Below, in pieces: positions 1 through 10,995 of a DNA stretch of 64,000 nucleotides. Numbering within the stretch: the stretch's first letter is position 1; every line of letters begins with the position of its first letter. The DNA lies in the NCBI GenBank assembly GCA_036877525.1, contig JAZGTH010000116.1, positions 558,001 to 622,000 of the forward strand, given 5' to 3'. Position numbers and translations under genes: made by a program. Under the pieces are notes generated by a model that did no database searches, was not told where the DNA came from, and was given only the letters and a program-made list of their open reading frames with translations. Origin of the DNA: Chromobotia macracanthus. Its lineage: Eukaryota > Chordata > Actinopteri > Cypriniformes > Botiidae.

Positions 1-124
1 GATGTGTCCAGAGTTGTTGGCAGGCAGTAAGCATGGACATATTTCAAATAAGCAGGCATGTTGCCAAGCTATTGATTATCTGGCACTATGCTTTTTCTCT
101 GGCTGACTTGGCTGTTATTTTCAG

Positions 125-253
125 GTGTTGCTGAAGAGTGATCGAGTGGATGCAATGTTGCACAGACTCCTTCCTCATGGTCAGCTCCTCTTCCTCAACC
201 ATCGTTTTTCCTTCAGCCTGGATAAAGAGATGGCAAGCTACGTGAGCAAATGA
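125..253 (+). CDS. Terminal coding exon of an unidentified gene (partial)
   Basis: Seen: a pyrimidine-leaning tract ending TTTTCAG (to 124) precedes an exon that is open in only one frame. Read from 125 in phase 0 it gives 42 codons and a TGA at 251-253; the other two frames stop within 20 bases. The peptide starts VLLKSDRVDAMLHRLLPHGQ and ends MASYVSK; it is amphipathic with a basic, Leu-rich first half, which looks like real protein rather than translated intron. The upstream exons lie outside the window. The AATAAA signal 437 bases past the stop fits a last exon. I do not recognise the family and assign no function. Less likely alternative: an open stretch by chance next to a cryptic acceptor. 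Confidence 0.6.
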   Translation: MLLKSDRVDAMLHRLLPHGQLLFLNHRFSFSLDKEMASYVSK

Positions 254-715
254 GAGCCATATATTTTGAGCTTAATGTATGGCTGTTAAGTCCAGGATAA
301 GTCCACATTTTCTTTGAAGGTGTAATACACACCCATGCTACTCCAAGATGGTGTTTGAGACAACAGCCACAATGTAGAACTTGTTTGTTCCTATGAGGAT
401 ACCAGAAGGCACATGTTTAAAAACTTTAAATGCAGTTTCAATTTAGATTAGATGACAAAGGACTGAGCACATACCAGAAAGAAGCAGTACATCTTGTCTT
501 ATCACGGAGAGAGACTCTTAACTGCATAAAGGTTGTACAGCTGTTGTCATCTTGTTTTGCCATCCCTTTAACACTATAATATCTTCTGAGCAGAATGATT
601 TGGCCCTAGCTGGTAATTTAATTGTTTTGTTTATCCAGGTTCTTGTAAACGTGAAGTGGAATTTATATTATTACAGCCTTGATGTTCAAAATAAATCCTT
701 AAAGCTTCAAATTGT
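254..715 (+). other. Probable 3' UTR of the gene ending at 253
   Basis: Non-coding stretch between the TGA at 251-253 and a canonical AATAAA hexamer at 690-695, followed by a T- and GT-rich stretch (about 708-730). It carries no recognisable repeat. The cleavage point near 715 is inferred from the hexamer spacing. Confidence 0.45.
690..695 (+). terminator. Polyadenylation signal AATAAA
   Basis: Perfect AATAAA within TTCAAAATAAATCC, with a T/GT-rich downstream region (TTGTGTTTACATTGTATTTAC). It is the first such hexamer after the stop codon at 251-253. Assignment to that gene is inference. Confidence 0.5.
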
Positions 716-730
716 GTTTACATTGTATTT

Positions 731-746
731 ACACTAGAGGGCAGTG
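731..746 (+). promoter_or_regulatory. CTCF-like motif
   Basis: ACACTAGAGGGCAGTG matches the CTCF core (CCASYAGRKGGCRS) at all but the first position. It lies about 36 bases past the AATAAA of the upstream gene, a plausible place for a boundary or a 3'-end pausing site. Occupancy cannot be judged from sequence. Confidence 0.4.
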
Positions 747-750
747 TTGC

Positions 751-3700
751 ATTATATTGATTGTCGTCTTTCTGTCAAGCGCATAGCAATTAAAATAATC
801 CTTTAACACTTTCATCTAAAATAATTCAGTAGATCACAGCAGTGTGTCTGCCAACAGATCTGAGACAGCTGATTGACAGGTCTGTGAAGACTTCATAAGT
901 GGGACAACAGAGCAACACACAATTGTCAAAAATCCAAATTTAGCCTCCGTTTTCTGATTCAACAATGATGAGTTACTACTTCTGTCACCATATTGCTTTC
1001 AACATGAAGGGAGGGTGAGGATGTTTAAAGCCACTTATTGTACGTGTGAGTGTGAGGCCAGTCACAAGTGTTCTTTTTCAATATGTTGAACAGTGAGTGT
1101 GAGTTGTTCTTGTGTCATCTGCCTTACAGACTATGTGATGGTTTGTGTCTGTCTGCATTCAACAGGATGAGAGCCCTGTTATGGTTATATACTCCATGAC
1201 TGTAAAGTGTTGTTCAGTGACACTCAAATGGAACCAGTCTATAGCACATGAACAGCAGCATCAAAATGGCAAATTACTGAAGTGTATGCGGTAATGCATA
1301 ACTTAAATGTCTTTTTTTAGATGTGTTAATTCAAAACTTACAAGTCTCAGCTTTAAATGGGTGTTATCATACATATTTTAGAATTAATTTATTAAAGTTT
1401 TAAGGTAATATGTTTTAAAGGTCCATCTATAGTGTTAGTTATCCTATTTATATGTATTGTGTCAAAAATGTTCATTTGTTTTTCTTATAAAATGGACAGC
1501 TTTGACTCTAAATTCTGATTGGATAAGCTGCAATTGAAGCTATTGTAACCTGACTATAAACCATCACCTTTGACTGCATTCTGAATTAATGGGTCAAGTT
1601 GTTATGGTAACTGCTAACTGCAAAGTTGGTTATTGAACTATATTATTTGGCGGAAGAACTGTGTATTCATATAAACATTAGTAATAAACATAACTGCTTG
1701 CTGAACAATAGTATCTTTTACTGTGTTGTTGTCACTGTGTTTTCATAAAAGCAATATGCTACAAGAGAATGTGTTTTACAGGGATTTTACCCCCTTGTTT
1801 AAGAACATCCCTTGAGTAAAACATGTGGGCTGCAGTTTTGACTTTATACTGTCATTAGTTCTTGTGTTTAAGAATGATAGTATAATAGTCATACTGTTGG
1901 GACAGAATAATTGTTGGGTCAATGTGGGCAGTCATGTTAATGAGTTTGGCTTTCTGAAGTCAGAAGCCTGAAGATTTCATAACAGCTCAATTTCAAAAGG
2001 TCTTCATAGCCTGGGGCATTTTTAGTTCTCAAAACGTTTCTGTTTTGTATCACACTTTGTTTGAATATCTAATGGAAAATTGCATTTCTTATGATACAGT
2101 ATAACTCCCTTAAGGTTAATAAATGGAAATAAAGAAATTCATTTTTTTACTACTAGATGTTACGTTTGGTTTGGTAAATGCACTTGTCATATAACCATCC
2201 AGGTAAAGATCTACTTAAATATTACAGTTTTGGTGGATTGTTAGTCATTCCGAGAAAAGTAAATTTCTCTGTTTTCATCAAACAGAACATCTGAGGGACA
2301 TGCATGAATTTACATTGGATTAAAAAAAACAAAATTGCTGGAGTTTACCTCTTTACCTCTTTCTGAAGTCCAAGTGGCACTGAATGTTGAAGTCTTTTGT
2401 TTGAGAGATATGTGAGTTGCCATAGTACAGCTTTAGAAAGTCACTATAGCATGGTAAAAACCTGTTACTCTCACAGATAGACTGACATTATCTTTTTAAG
2501 ACGGTAAGCACAAATAGGAGACAATTTGTCCTTTATGCTTACTCCTCAGTCTTTCTTAAAAAGCACTAAAATATTTGCTGTATTATTCATTCCAACGCAT
2601 TCATCATTCATCACAGAGGTAGTTTCAAAAAGCTTTGGGTTTGGCTGTTTGGTAGCAAAACAAATGCAATTATTGCAGAATCATAGAGCGTTTCTTGGCA
2701 CATTCTGATCCACTTGAGCTGTGAAATGTGTTATTCAGCTGTGTGATGATTCTGTCCTAAATTGGGTAATATTTTTCTCCCAGGTCCTGATGAAAACCTC
2801 AAATAATCACATTTAAATTGTGCTTCAGTTGGTGCTGAATTCAGCTCTCTAACTGTAGTTGTGTTATTACTGGCACTCTCTTTTACCCTGTTATAATAAA
2901 GTCTTCCATTAAATGGACGTATATTTTCCTTTGCAGGAACTTTCCGAACTCTTCCATTTTAAACCTAACATTATCTCAGTTCAAACACATAAGCAAACAT
3001 GGTGTAGATGTTTTTAATTTCAAAACTTTGGCAAATGCATCCTCATGAGAAACTTCATATTTTATTGTGCATTAACAATTCAGTGCTTAATGTAGAAGTA
3101 TAGTCCTCTCAATAGGATTAATAGTCAAACGTATTTTGTCTGTCACTTCTGTTTAAGTAATGTACTGTGCAGCAGTGCTATACAGTGTTCCTATTGAAAC
3201 TTCGTAGACACAGCCAACTCTCAGGAAACAGGGATTTGACGTCAAAGTTCCAATTTTGTCTGTAACCTTTTGTCTTCTAAAGGATCACCAGGGTTCCAGT
3301 TTGTCTCTCATTTATTTGTCTGAGTAACTGACTGATACATGCTTTCTCTGCTGTTTTTTACATCACTACACTCCTGCACACTTCCTCTGAAAGGTGGGAT
3401 TTGTGTTCTAAATATTAAATTTTTCCTTTCTTTTGTCTTTTTTAGTTCTTTGAAATAATGAAAGACAATATTGAACATGCAAGAACAAACAATGTCACAG
3501 TCAATGCGTGTTTGAGGTTCAGACCGTCTTTCTAGGTCCAAAGCTAAACTTCAAACGATGATTCAAACTAAATTAATTTGGGACTACTCAATTATGTCTC
3601 ATTTCGACTCATTTTCCTGAAAACCATAGGGGTCTTTGAATGTTTCCACTGACCATTTTTATCAATGGAAACCAATGGGGGACATTAGTGAAACATTTGT

Positions 3701-4690
3701 AGAGACGTTAAAAGGGGGAAAAATGAAATAATTCTCAGATCTTCCCACCTCCATTCCTGGGTTACCTCAGAAGAGGAATTTTGTTCAGGAGTTTTTTTAA
3801 TGCTGTGCATCAGGTTTTTCTTTTCAGAAGGCCAAATGAGAACTTGAAGCCACGGCTAAGTGGTTAGTTCACATTTTCTGACACGGTATTCAGTCGAGCA
3901 ACACAGCTTGCAACTGGAGTTTACAACTTTAATTCCTCCCTTTTCATGCCAACATGCATAAAAAAATGAAGCAGAGAGTACAGCATCTGTTGTATGCATG
4001 TATGAGATTGAAACAGTGAGAAGAGGTTTATTAAATTCCTCTGTGCTTTGTAATGTCTCAACTGTAAGTCAAAACAGTTTAAAAGATTATCAGCTTTGAC
4101 GAATTAATGTGATTATTCTGTTTGTCACATTTGTGAAGGGATAAATGAAGAGCACTTTGTTACAATTTGTCTGTCTGTCTGTCTCTCTCAGACACATTTT
4201 AAGTGCTGTTGTGGCCTTTAGGAATATCACATTTAATAAAAGGAATATTATTTTGTGTTTTAATCTCTAACACTCATTTTCTTTATGTATGTGGAGAAAT
4301 AAACAGTAAAATTTTTAATAAGTCCAGCTTGCCTCACTGTCTTCCCACCTTAATGATCACATAATACATGACCTTTATTTTCTGCTGATTACATAGACCA
4401 TATCTGGTCTATATATTTACATTATACAAAAATAGTTCAGTGCTTAAAGTGCATTTTAATTTCTAAATTTAGAATTGAGACCATGTGATGACCAGTGTAG
4501 ATGAAATGCTAATTGATGTTGATGAATGTGAAGCTCTGGTTAGTTGTGTCCATGTATGCTTATGGTGAAAACATTTTTAAGTTTCACTTAAATTAACTTA
4601 AACCTAAAATAGACAGACTTAAATCAGTAAGAGTTTGTTCCCCTCACTGAGCACGTAAAGAATCAAAGTATCTTTCTATCACTAAGAACG
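751..4690. other. Intergenic AT-rich DNA, no gene seen
   Basis: No splice-flanked open frame or recognised repeat. There are isolated AATAAA hexamers (for example near 2130) with no gene to serve. A short CTGT run lies at about 4168-4185. Open frames here are under 80 codons and look fortuitous. Confidence 0.5.
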
Positions 4691-4707
4691 CTGAAATCAA
4701 AGAATAT

Positions 4708-4772
4708 AAAACATAAAAGACATAAAACATCTTTGCTTGGAAAACATAAAGACATAAAACATCTTTGCTTGG
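4708..4772. repeat. Tandem duplication of a 32-33 bp unit
   Basis: Two adjacent near-identical copies, at about 4708-4740 and 4741-4772, each ending CATCTTTGCTTGG and differing by one A in an A run. This looks like a recent slippage duplication. Confidence 0.75.
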
Positions 4773-5026
4773 AAAGCAGCCACTGGTTTGACTGACAGTG
4801 TCACCTGCTGTTTCAGAGTTAATATAGCCTGTGCAACATCCAGCCATAGAACAACGGAGGTAGCTAGTGAGAGTCAGAAACAACCCTCTGCTTTCAGTTT
4901 TTCAGCCCTCTGCTTTTCAGAGCACATGAGCAGGGTTGTTTATTTTTAAAGTTAAACCCGTTTAATTTATATTTTTCATGGTAGTCAACAGTAAGAATAT
5001 TGACAATATTTACAATTACAATTAAC

Positions 5027-5074
5027 AAAAGCATAGTAAAAGCATAGTAAAAACACAGTAAAAGCATAGTAAAA
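5027..5074. repeat. Short minisatellite, 12-bp unit
   Basis: About four imperfect copies of AAAAGCATAGTA in a row; one copy carries CACAGTA instead of CATAGTA. Confidence 0.6.
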
Positions 5075-6750
5075 GGGAAAAAGGGCAGTGTGATTAAAAT
5101 TCTTCCAGTCAGTGAAGGAGCAGTTATAGGGGTTACATAATAAAAAATTTTAATGTATGGCCACAATGTATGAAACAGATCAGATTTTGCTTTCAAAATG
5201 AATCCAAAGATTTTCCCAAACATATAACCTCTCTGATCAAGGTCATCCAAGCACCAACCTGTTTAATCCCATTAAAAAGCCATTAGTTTTGAGTACCATC
5301 AGCACATTCCAGAAGTAGGGGTAATATTCCAGATGATGTGGGGCAACTGTGACCTTCTGTTTATGTGTAGTTAACAATTTCTAACAAAAGGTTTTACTAA
5401 GACGTAAAATTATGTGCATTTCCAGTCCTAGAGGAAAATATTCTAATACTACATTTGAGACATTCAGGAGATTCCAGATTATTTATCTTACTGTATTTGT
5501 GTTGGAATGTAAATACTCTGTGTACAATATTACATTGCATATCTTTAAATTTGTTGCAAACCACAGATGTTTTAACATTACATATATTTGAGGGCAGTCT
5601 AAAAATATCCTCCCAGGTCTTTTGATCAATGTGAAACTACATGTTTTTTCTGCAAACTATGCAGTAAGGTTGAATCTTAAACTTTGTGTTAGTAAATAAT
5701 AAAGTCTAGCACATTCACATCTTATGCAGCTATATTGTCAACAGTTTAACCTGAGGTCATTTATTGGCCCAAACACTATTGTGGTCAGTTATTTTAGTAT
5801 TTGTCATATTTTAAAAGGTCATGGAGAGTGAGTATAAAGCAGCCAAGCATTTTATTAGACCAGTCTAAAATAATATTTCTGATCCCGTTTCTATATGTCA
5901 CAAACCCCTTCCTTAGTAATGGCGTGTTGCACTGTTATAACATCTTTGGGCATTATCTGACCTGTCTTTCAGACGTGTATTTGTTAAAACTAATAGCTAC
6001 AATAATTAGATACAATTAAACACAATTAAATGAATATTTACATGTTGTAACATTGAACCTAACAGACCATAATACCCATGAGTGTTTGTAGGTGTCTGCA
6101 ATCCATATTTCTCTTGAATTTCTCTTGAATTTTGGTGTTTGTATAATGATTTTTCAGACGGATGTGTATGTGTGTTTGATGAATGCATGTGGTTAATGAA
6201 TGTTGATTAGTATTCTGTTTCTGGAGTTTTTCTGTCAGAAAGTACAATTACAGATAAGAAACTGCAGGGAATTGCTTCTACTGTGGACTGCAATGACAGA
6301 CACACATTGCATATTTCTATAGATCTTTAAAAAAGTGAAACTGAGTTTGCAGTCAATTTTACTTCTGTATTCTAATGTATTTCTGAGTGAAACATGATGT
6401 TTAATGAAAGAAAATGTAGGACAGAAGTCGTTCATATTGTAAAAATTGGGTGTTACGTGTCAGAATGATGCCAGTGATTCGAAGAAGGTGGTTAGTAGGA
6501 AGGGGATGAAAACTAAGAGGGATCTGTGATATTAGCACCGGTGGAAATGGGAATTCACTGGCGGGACATTAATTAGGGAGATTGTTTATATTTTTAAACC
6601 ACTGGTGTAGGAAATCCCACTATATTTATGTATAAAATTTGCATAGTGTTTGGAGGTTATTACTTGTACAAAGGAAGGAAATGCTCCACATTTAATGTAC
6701 CTCTATGTTTCCTTCTCTGGATATCAAGCAATACCTAATAAATAGTTAGA

Positions 6751-6763
6751 CCCCCCCCCCCCC
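6751..6763. repeat. Poly-C run
   Basis: Thirteen consecutive C residues between TAGTTAGA and AAACTTCC. Confidence 0.8.
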
Positions 6764-7495
6764 AAACTTCCTGTTCCAACAGGAAATATGTCAACACAGG
6801 TAAGAAAATTACTCATTGAGTGGTTTTATAGTGCAGTGTTGTCACTGTGTCTGGTTGAGCATTTGGGTTTCATTTAAGTCAAACTTAAGTAATTTTTCTG
6901 ATTTATGCTGAGGCTTTTTTGAACAGTTGCTGGAGCTGTGTTCCTCTAGGGGTTCAATGTGCTGTTTACTGTTCTGGAGAGGGTGTCCTCACAACTCATG
7001 ATGACATCGGTAGGGGACACAGACAGTCTGATTATTCATCCCTTTGTACATCATCTCTGCTTCGTCATTCCTCCTATCCATCAAGAGCGAGGGAGAGAGA
7101 CGCAGACGTTGATGTTGCTCGGTAGAATCAAACTGAAAAATCCCTTAGAAGACGGAGGGGTCTATTTTTCCTTCCAGCTCGTTTGCTGCTCCCTAAGGTG
7201 AACAGAGAATCCAGCATGTCAATGACATACAAACACACACAGACAGAATGTAGAAGGCAAAAGGAAAGCATGCCCATGTGTCTCGTGTGAGGAGGAGAAA
7301 GGGAGGGAATGAATGCATGTGTGATGTTTATCTCTGAATAAATAAATCATTTTGTGATTCACAGATGGCTCATTGCAGCAGTGGTTGAGGATGGTCTGTC
7401 TGGATGTGTCGCTGTGTGAGTTTGTCCAACCGATGTCACATTATTCCTGATGGATTTTGTTCCTGTGAGGTGACATGGAGCCATCTGGGGGATCC

Positions 7496-7498
<3 letters not shown>

Positions 7499-7527
<29 letters not shown>
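7499..7527. repeat. (TG)n microsatellite
   Basis: Uninterrupted TG dinucleotide run of about 14 units. Confidence 0.9.
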
Positions 7528-7531
<4 letters not shown>

Positions 7532-8136
7532 AAGGTGAAAGAGACAGAAACTGCACAAAAGAAGGAATTTTAATTTGAGGTTACTGTGCCCCTGATTAAA
7601 TACTTTTTTAGGGCTACTGTACTGTTTATACCTTTAAACAAGGTTGATGAACATTCGCACCAAAAACTATTTGAACACTTAAAATGTATGAATTTCTTTG
7701 AATTAAATAACATGATGTCAAACCATGTGTCATTTTGTTTAATTGTGAAAAGTGCAAACACTTTTAATTTAATAAAAAAACAAAAAAAAATCATAAAAAG
7801 ATGCTTGTTGGGTGTCACATCAAGAAACAATATGTATATTGTTCAAAATTTTGAGGATTAATTTGATTAATCAACTATGCTTATGATTACTCTGCTACTT
7901 GCAATCAGATCAACTTAAAAATGACTTTGTTACCATTTAAATAAAACAATTATGGTTAATTAAACCAATTAAATGGTTAAAATAGGTAAAAATAAATTAA
8001 AATGGCTCAGAAAAGTTAATTCTGTTCCACTGGTTTGATATTTTGTACATAATGCAGTATCCAAAAGTATCCAAACTTTATGTTGCCACTGTATCTTAAT
8101 CAGTGATAGGTGATCTAAGTTATGTGTCAGCTCAAA
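7528..8136. other. AT-rich DNA with a possible MITE remnant
   Basis: The phrases TTTGAACACTTAAAATG near 7670 and CAAAAGTATCCAAACTTTATG near 8060, ending GCCACTGTA, resemble the termini of a fish Tc1-type MITE whose ends read like CAAAAGTATTTGAACACTT. A related phrase occurs at 37160-37203. No clean inverted repeat or TA duplication can be drawn, so the boundaries are unknown. Confidence 0.25.
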
Positions 8137-8395
8137 CACACACAGAGACACACGTTTACTTATCTATCTGAATGGTGACAATCCACATACTTCTATTGTT
8201 TTTATACATAGCTAGAACAGAATAACCCTACCCTATCCCACACGCAAACCCTAACAGAAAACATTTAGCATTTTTACAGTAAAAAAAAACTTTCTTTACT
8301 AACTTTTATAGCTTTTTTACAAATGAGGATGTCCTCAGAAGGAGGTTTTGCTCAGATTTGTCACCTAAGCGTACACACACACACACAGACACTTG
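8137..8395 (+). repeat. Interspersed repeat family R1, copy A
   Basis: Aligns by eye with 18153-18435 over its whole length. Shared landmarks in order are a GTGAC/GGGGAC start, TTGTTTTTATACATAG, a block of AACCCTA-type units with CCCACACGC, CATTTTTA plus an A run, GAGGATGTCCTCAGAAG, and CAGATTTGTCAC before a CA run. This is a common teleost intron repeat; I know no certain family name. Confidence 0.6.
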
Positions 8396-9400
8396 TTATG
8401 GTTAGCATGATTCTGTCATTGTTGTCATTCTCCAGTCAGACTGCAATGTCACATCTATCAATAGAAAATATGATGGCAGAGAAAGAGGGAATAAAACAGA
8501 GAACGAGAAACGTCTCCACATATCCTTGTAGTTCCTATGTTCAGTTACCTTATATAGCTACTGAACAAAAGGTATACATTTTTGGTTCTCTGTCCCTCTA
8601 CATAAGTGTATCTCTGTAGGTAGTTGCTGTCACTACATTCACATGTTTTGCTTGTTTTCATTTGGGTTTTGGTAACTCACAGAATCTGGGATATGAGCTG
8701 TGTGTGAAAGTTTTAGATCCAACCACAGTGTTTCCACAGGGGGCGCTGCTATCAGCTGCCTATTAAGACTTGACAAGTAAACTAACACCTTGATTGGACT
8801 TGTTTATTAAATAACTTCAAGTCAATTGCGGCCAAACTTTCTGGCATTGTAAAGTTGTTATCTTGATAATTGCTTTAATCACTGTCACTATAATTTACAG
8901 CACTAACTTTCTCACCTTTGCGGCGACAGATGTGTTGAACAGCCCAGACTGAGTTCTCAGCCCTGCCTTATAAACATCCTCAATCTCACAAGCTGAGCTG
9001 CATGTCTCTTCTGTGGTTCAAAGAGATGATAGGTGGGTTTTAAACTGTAGTGCTAGACAGATATTTCAGACAGGTGGATAAACTGGCTAGTATTTAGTTA
9101 ACTGTGCAGATGTCGTCTTTTTTTGCTTTTTCTAAGACCTCCTATACCCCTCCATCATGAACCCCTTGGCAGTGACAGCCCAAAAAGTGTTTTGTTGTTT
9201 CTTTTTAATTTAGTAGGAAAGGCTGACACACACACATACACACAAGGGCCAGTACAGTAATAGAGTGTAATGGTGTGTGTCTACTGGATAGCAGGTCCTC
9301 AGATTCCATTAGGTGAAAATGTGCTGATGTCAGAAAGCAGGGGCTGATGGGATGTGTGGGCGTGGCATTGGTAGCATTCATCAGAGAACACTCATGTTCT
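8396..9400. other. Intergenic DNA, no gene seen
   Basis: Contains a partial CTCF-like site at about 8734-8748 (CCACAGGGGGCGCTG, one base short of the consensus spacing) and a CA-rich stretch near 9228-9244. Nothing coding is evident. Confidence 0.4.
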
Positions 9401-9590
9401 TCATTTTGAAGAATGATTAATGTTAAAGGTTCGTAATTGATTTATGGCTATATAATGGCTGCTCTAAGGAGGCATTTCCACAGTGGAAGCGTTCCTGTGT
9501 AGTGCAGGGATGCATTAAAACACAGCTGTTGTCTGGAGAGCTCTTCATTAGCCTCAAGCACATTTTAATTTCAGACTTGACCACACCACC
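9401..9590. promoter_or_regulatory. Candidate conserved non-coding element
   Basis: Repeat-free and less biased than its surroundings, with clustered homeodomain-type cores (GAATGATTAATG, GTAATTGATTTATGG, CATTAG) and a run of distinct words with no slippage. Called from texture only; conservation could not be tested here. Confidence 0.25.
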
Positions 9591-9806
9591 ATACAGTGTA
9601 TAACACTCATGACTTCATAGCTTTGTTAATGTGTGTTTTGAGAATAATTAACAGAGCCAGGAGTACGATGAGTAAAGAATGGATAATTGAAAGCATCACT
9701 TACACTTTAGTTTTTATACTGATTGTAATATTCTGTTACTGTCTTGTAATAACAGGAAATTTTCACTTTAATTCAGGCCAGCAGCCATCCTTTAGTGTTC
9801 TTCTAA

Positions 9807-10435
9807 AGCCAGGGACACACTTAACAACTAGCTGAAACATTCTAAGACTGCACTGAACACATTTAAAGACTGTTTCCATTGATTGGAGCAGATTCTAGTC
9901 TTTAACAGTCAGAGAAGAGCACAAACCTAACGACTGAGTCAGTCCACTGCACAATGCACTTAATGACTGGACGTTTTGCTGAACCAGTAAATCTGTTCTG
10001 AAATGGAAATCTAGCCCAAAATTATTTTGAGAGCTAGCCCAATTTTGTCAATTATATATTCTTTAAAATGTACATAATAGCACCGTTAATAGAGGGATAA
10101 CACATTCAGCCATATGTTATGTAGATGTTTGCTTACTCCCACAAACTTTCCTTGCCTTTCGTCCCCTTTTCTCTCTCTCTCTGTATACCTTCTCCAGGGC
10201 AGCGGTGACGTCATCAATTACAAATATTAAAAATGTTTAAAAGTATTGTTATGATGACGACTGGTAACAACTGGCACATATTTTAAGACTAGAATTTTTA
10301 GACACCACAAACTACACAAGTTTATATGTCACTGTAACAATGTCTGAGCTCAGCTAAATCAGACTTGGCATGATTAGTGATCATGACCAAATTATAGTTA
10401 TAATCAGCATGAAAATTGTTAAATGTGTCCCTGGC
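9807..10435. mobile_element. PIF/Harbinger-like MITE, structurally intact
   Basis: Seen: terminal inverted repeats pair the left end at 9807-9827 (starting AGCCAGGGACACACTTAACA) with the right end at 10415-10435 (TTGTTAAATGTGTCCCTGGC and T), about 20 of 21 matching. Flanking TAA at 9804-9806 and 10436-10438 reads as a 3-bp target duplication. Length is 629 bp with no transposase frame. Known: TWA duplications are the hallmark of PIF/Harbinger elements, so a non-autonomous member is the best fit. Alternative: a hAT MITE starting at CAGGG (9810), but the outer 8-mers are inverted rather than direct repeats, which argues against it. Confidence 0.65.
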
Positions 10436-10624
10436 TTAAGAGAAATCTTTTTGGAACCAGACTAAGATATATACTGTTTATATATTATGTTGTTGGGTTG
10501 CACAAGTTGTGGGTGTTGTTGATGAAACCAGACCAGAGTGTGTTGCGTGGTTTTCAAACACATCCAGAAAATCAAGAAAAGATGATGATGGCACTGTATT
10601 TGTAACTTGTTTGTGAAGAACGAA

Positions 10625-10995
10625 CATGGCCATTAATTACTCTGGGGTGAATGAGCTGTAGGCACCAGATGGTGGACTGTTCTAATATACCGTTCAGTCT
10701 AAAAGCAGGTGTTAATCTTCATGCCTTTGCATATTTCACCCAGACGTGTTGGTCTGATTATGAGCCATTATTGCAGTTAAAGGGTCTTCTAAAATGCGCT
10801 CCCCTCAACACCTCCCCGTAGCACACACTCTTAATTACAACGTGCTCTGTTATTATGACAAAATTACTCTCATTAACGCCCAACAGCACTGCTGACATGC
10901 CTTGCCTTGCGTGTATGACCCCATGTGAGTCTTCCTGTCTTGGCCGATCTGCATTTCATCTTTAGGTAATAATTACTCAGCCCAGTATGACAGAC
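10625..10995. promoter_or_regulatory. Candidate conserved non-coding element
   Basis: A 370-bp repeat-free block dense in homeodomain-like words (CATTAATTACTC, TTAATTACAACG, CTCATTAACGCC, GTAATAATTACTC), with an octamer-like TTTGCATATTT, E-box CAGATGG and more CpG than its neighbours. The texture resembles vertebrate developmental enhancers. No alignment was possible. Confidence 0.35.

Larger units (their letters stand above)
4773..7490. other. Intergenic AT-rich DNA, no gene seen
   Basis: Holds a degenerate 12-bp tandem repeat (AAAGCATAGTAA type, 5027-5074), a 13-bp duplication of TTCTCTTGAATTT near 6109-6134, and a 13-base C run at 6751-6763. The minus-strand 118-codon open frame at 4894-5250 has no recognisable domain and overlaps the tandem repeat, so I do not call it. 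Confidence 0.45.

Noticed and set aside
5027..5074. Possible CRISPR-like spacing of short repeats
   Set aside because: Simple 12-bp tandem units without spacers in a vertebrate genome; slippage minisatellite.
4894..5250. 118-codon minus-strand frame with hydrophobic stretches
   Set aside because: The hydrophobicity comes from a tandem AAAGCATAGTAA repeat and AT-rich DNA; no domain recognised.
7606..8095. Possible Tc1-type MITE
   Set aside because: Terminal phrases resemble each other only loosely, and no matching TA duplication or continuous inverted repeat could be drawn.
8734..8748. CTCF-like CCACAGGGGGCGCTG
   Set aside because: One base short of the consensus between CCAC and AGGGGGC, so recorded only as partial.
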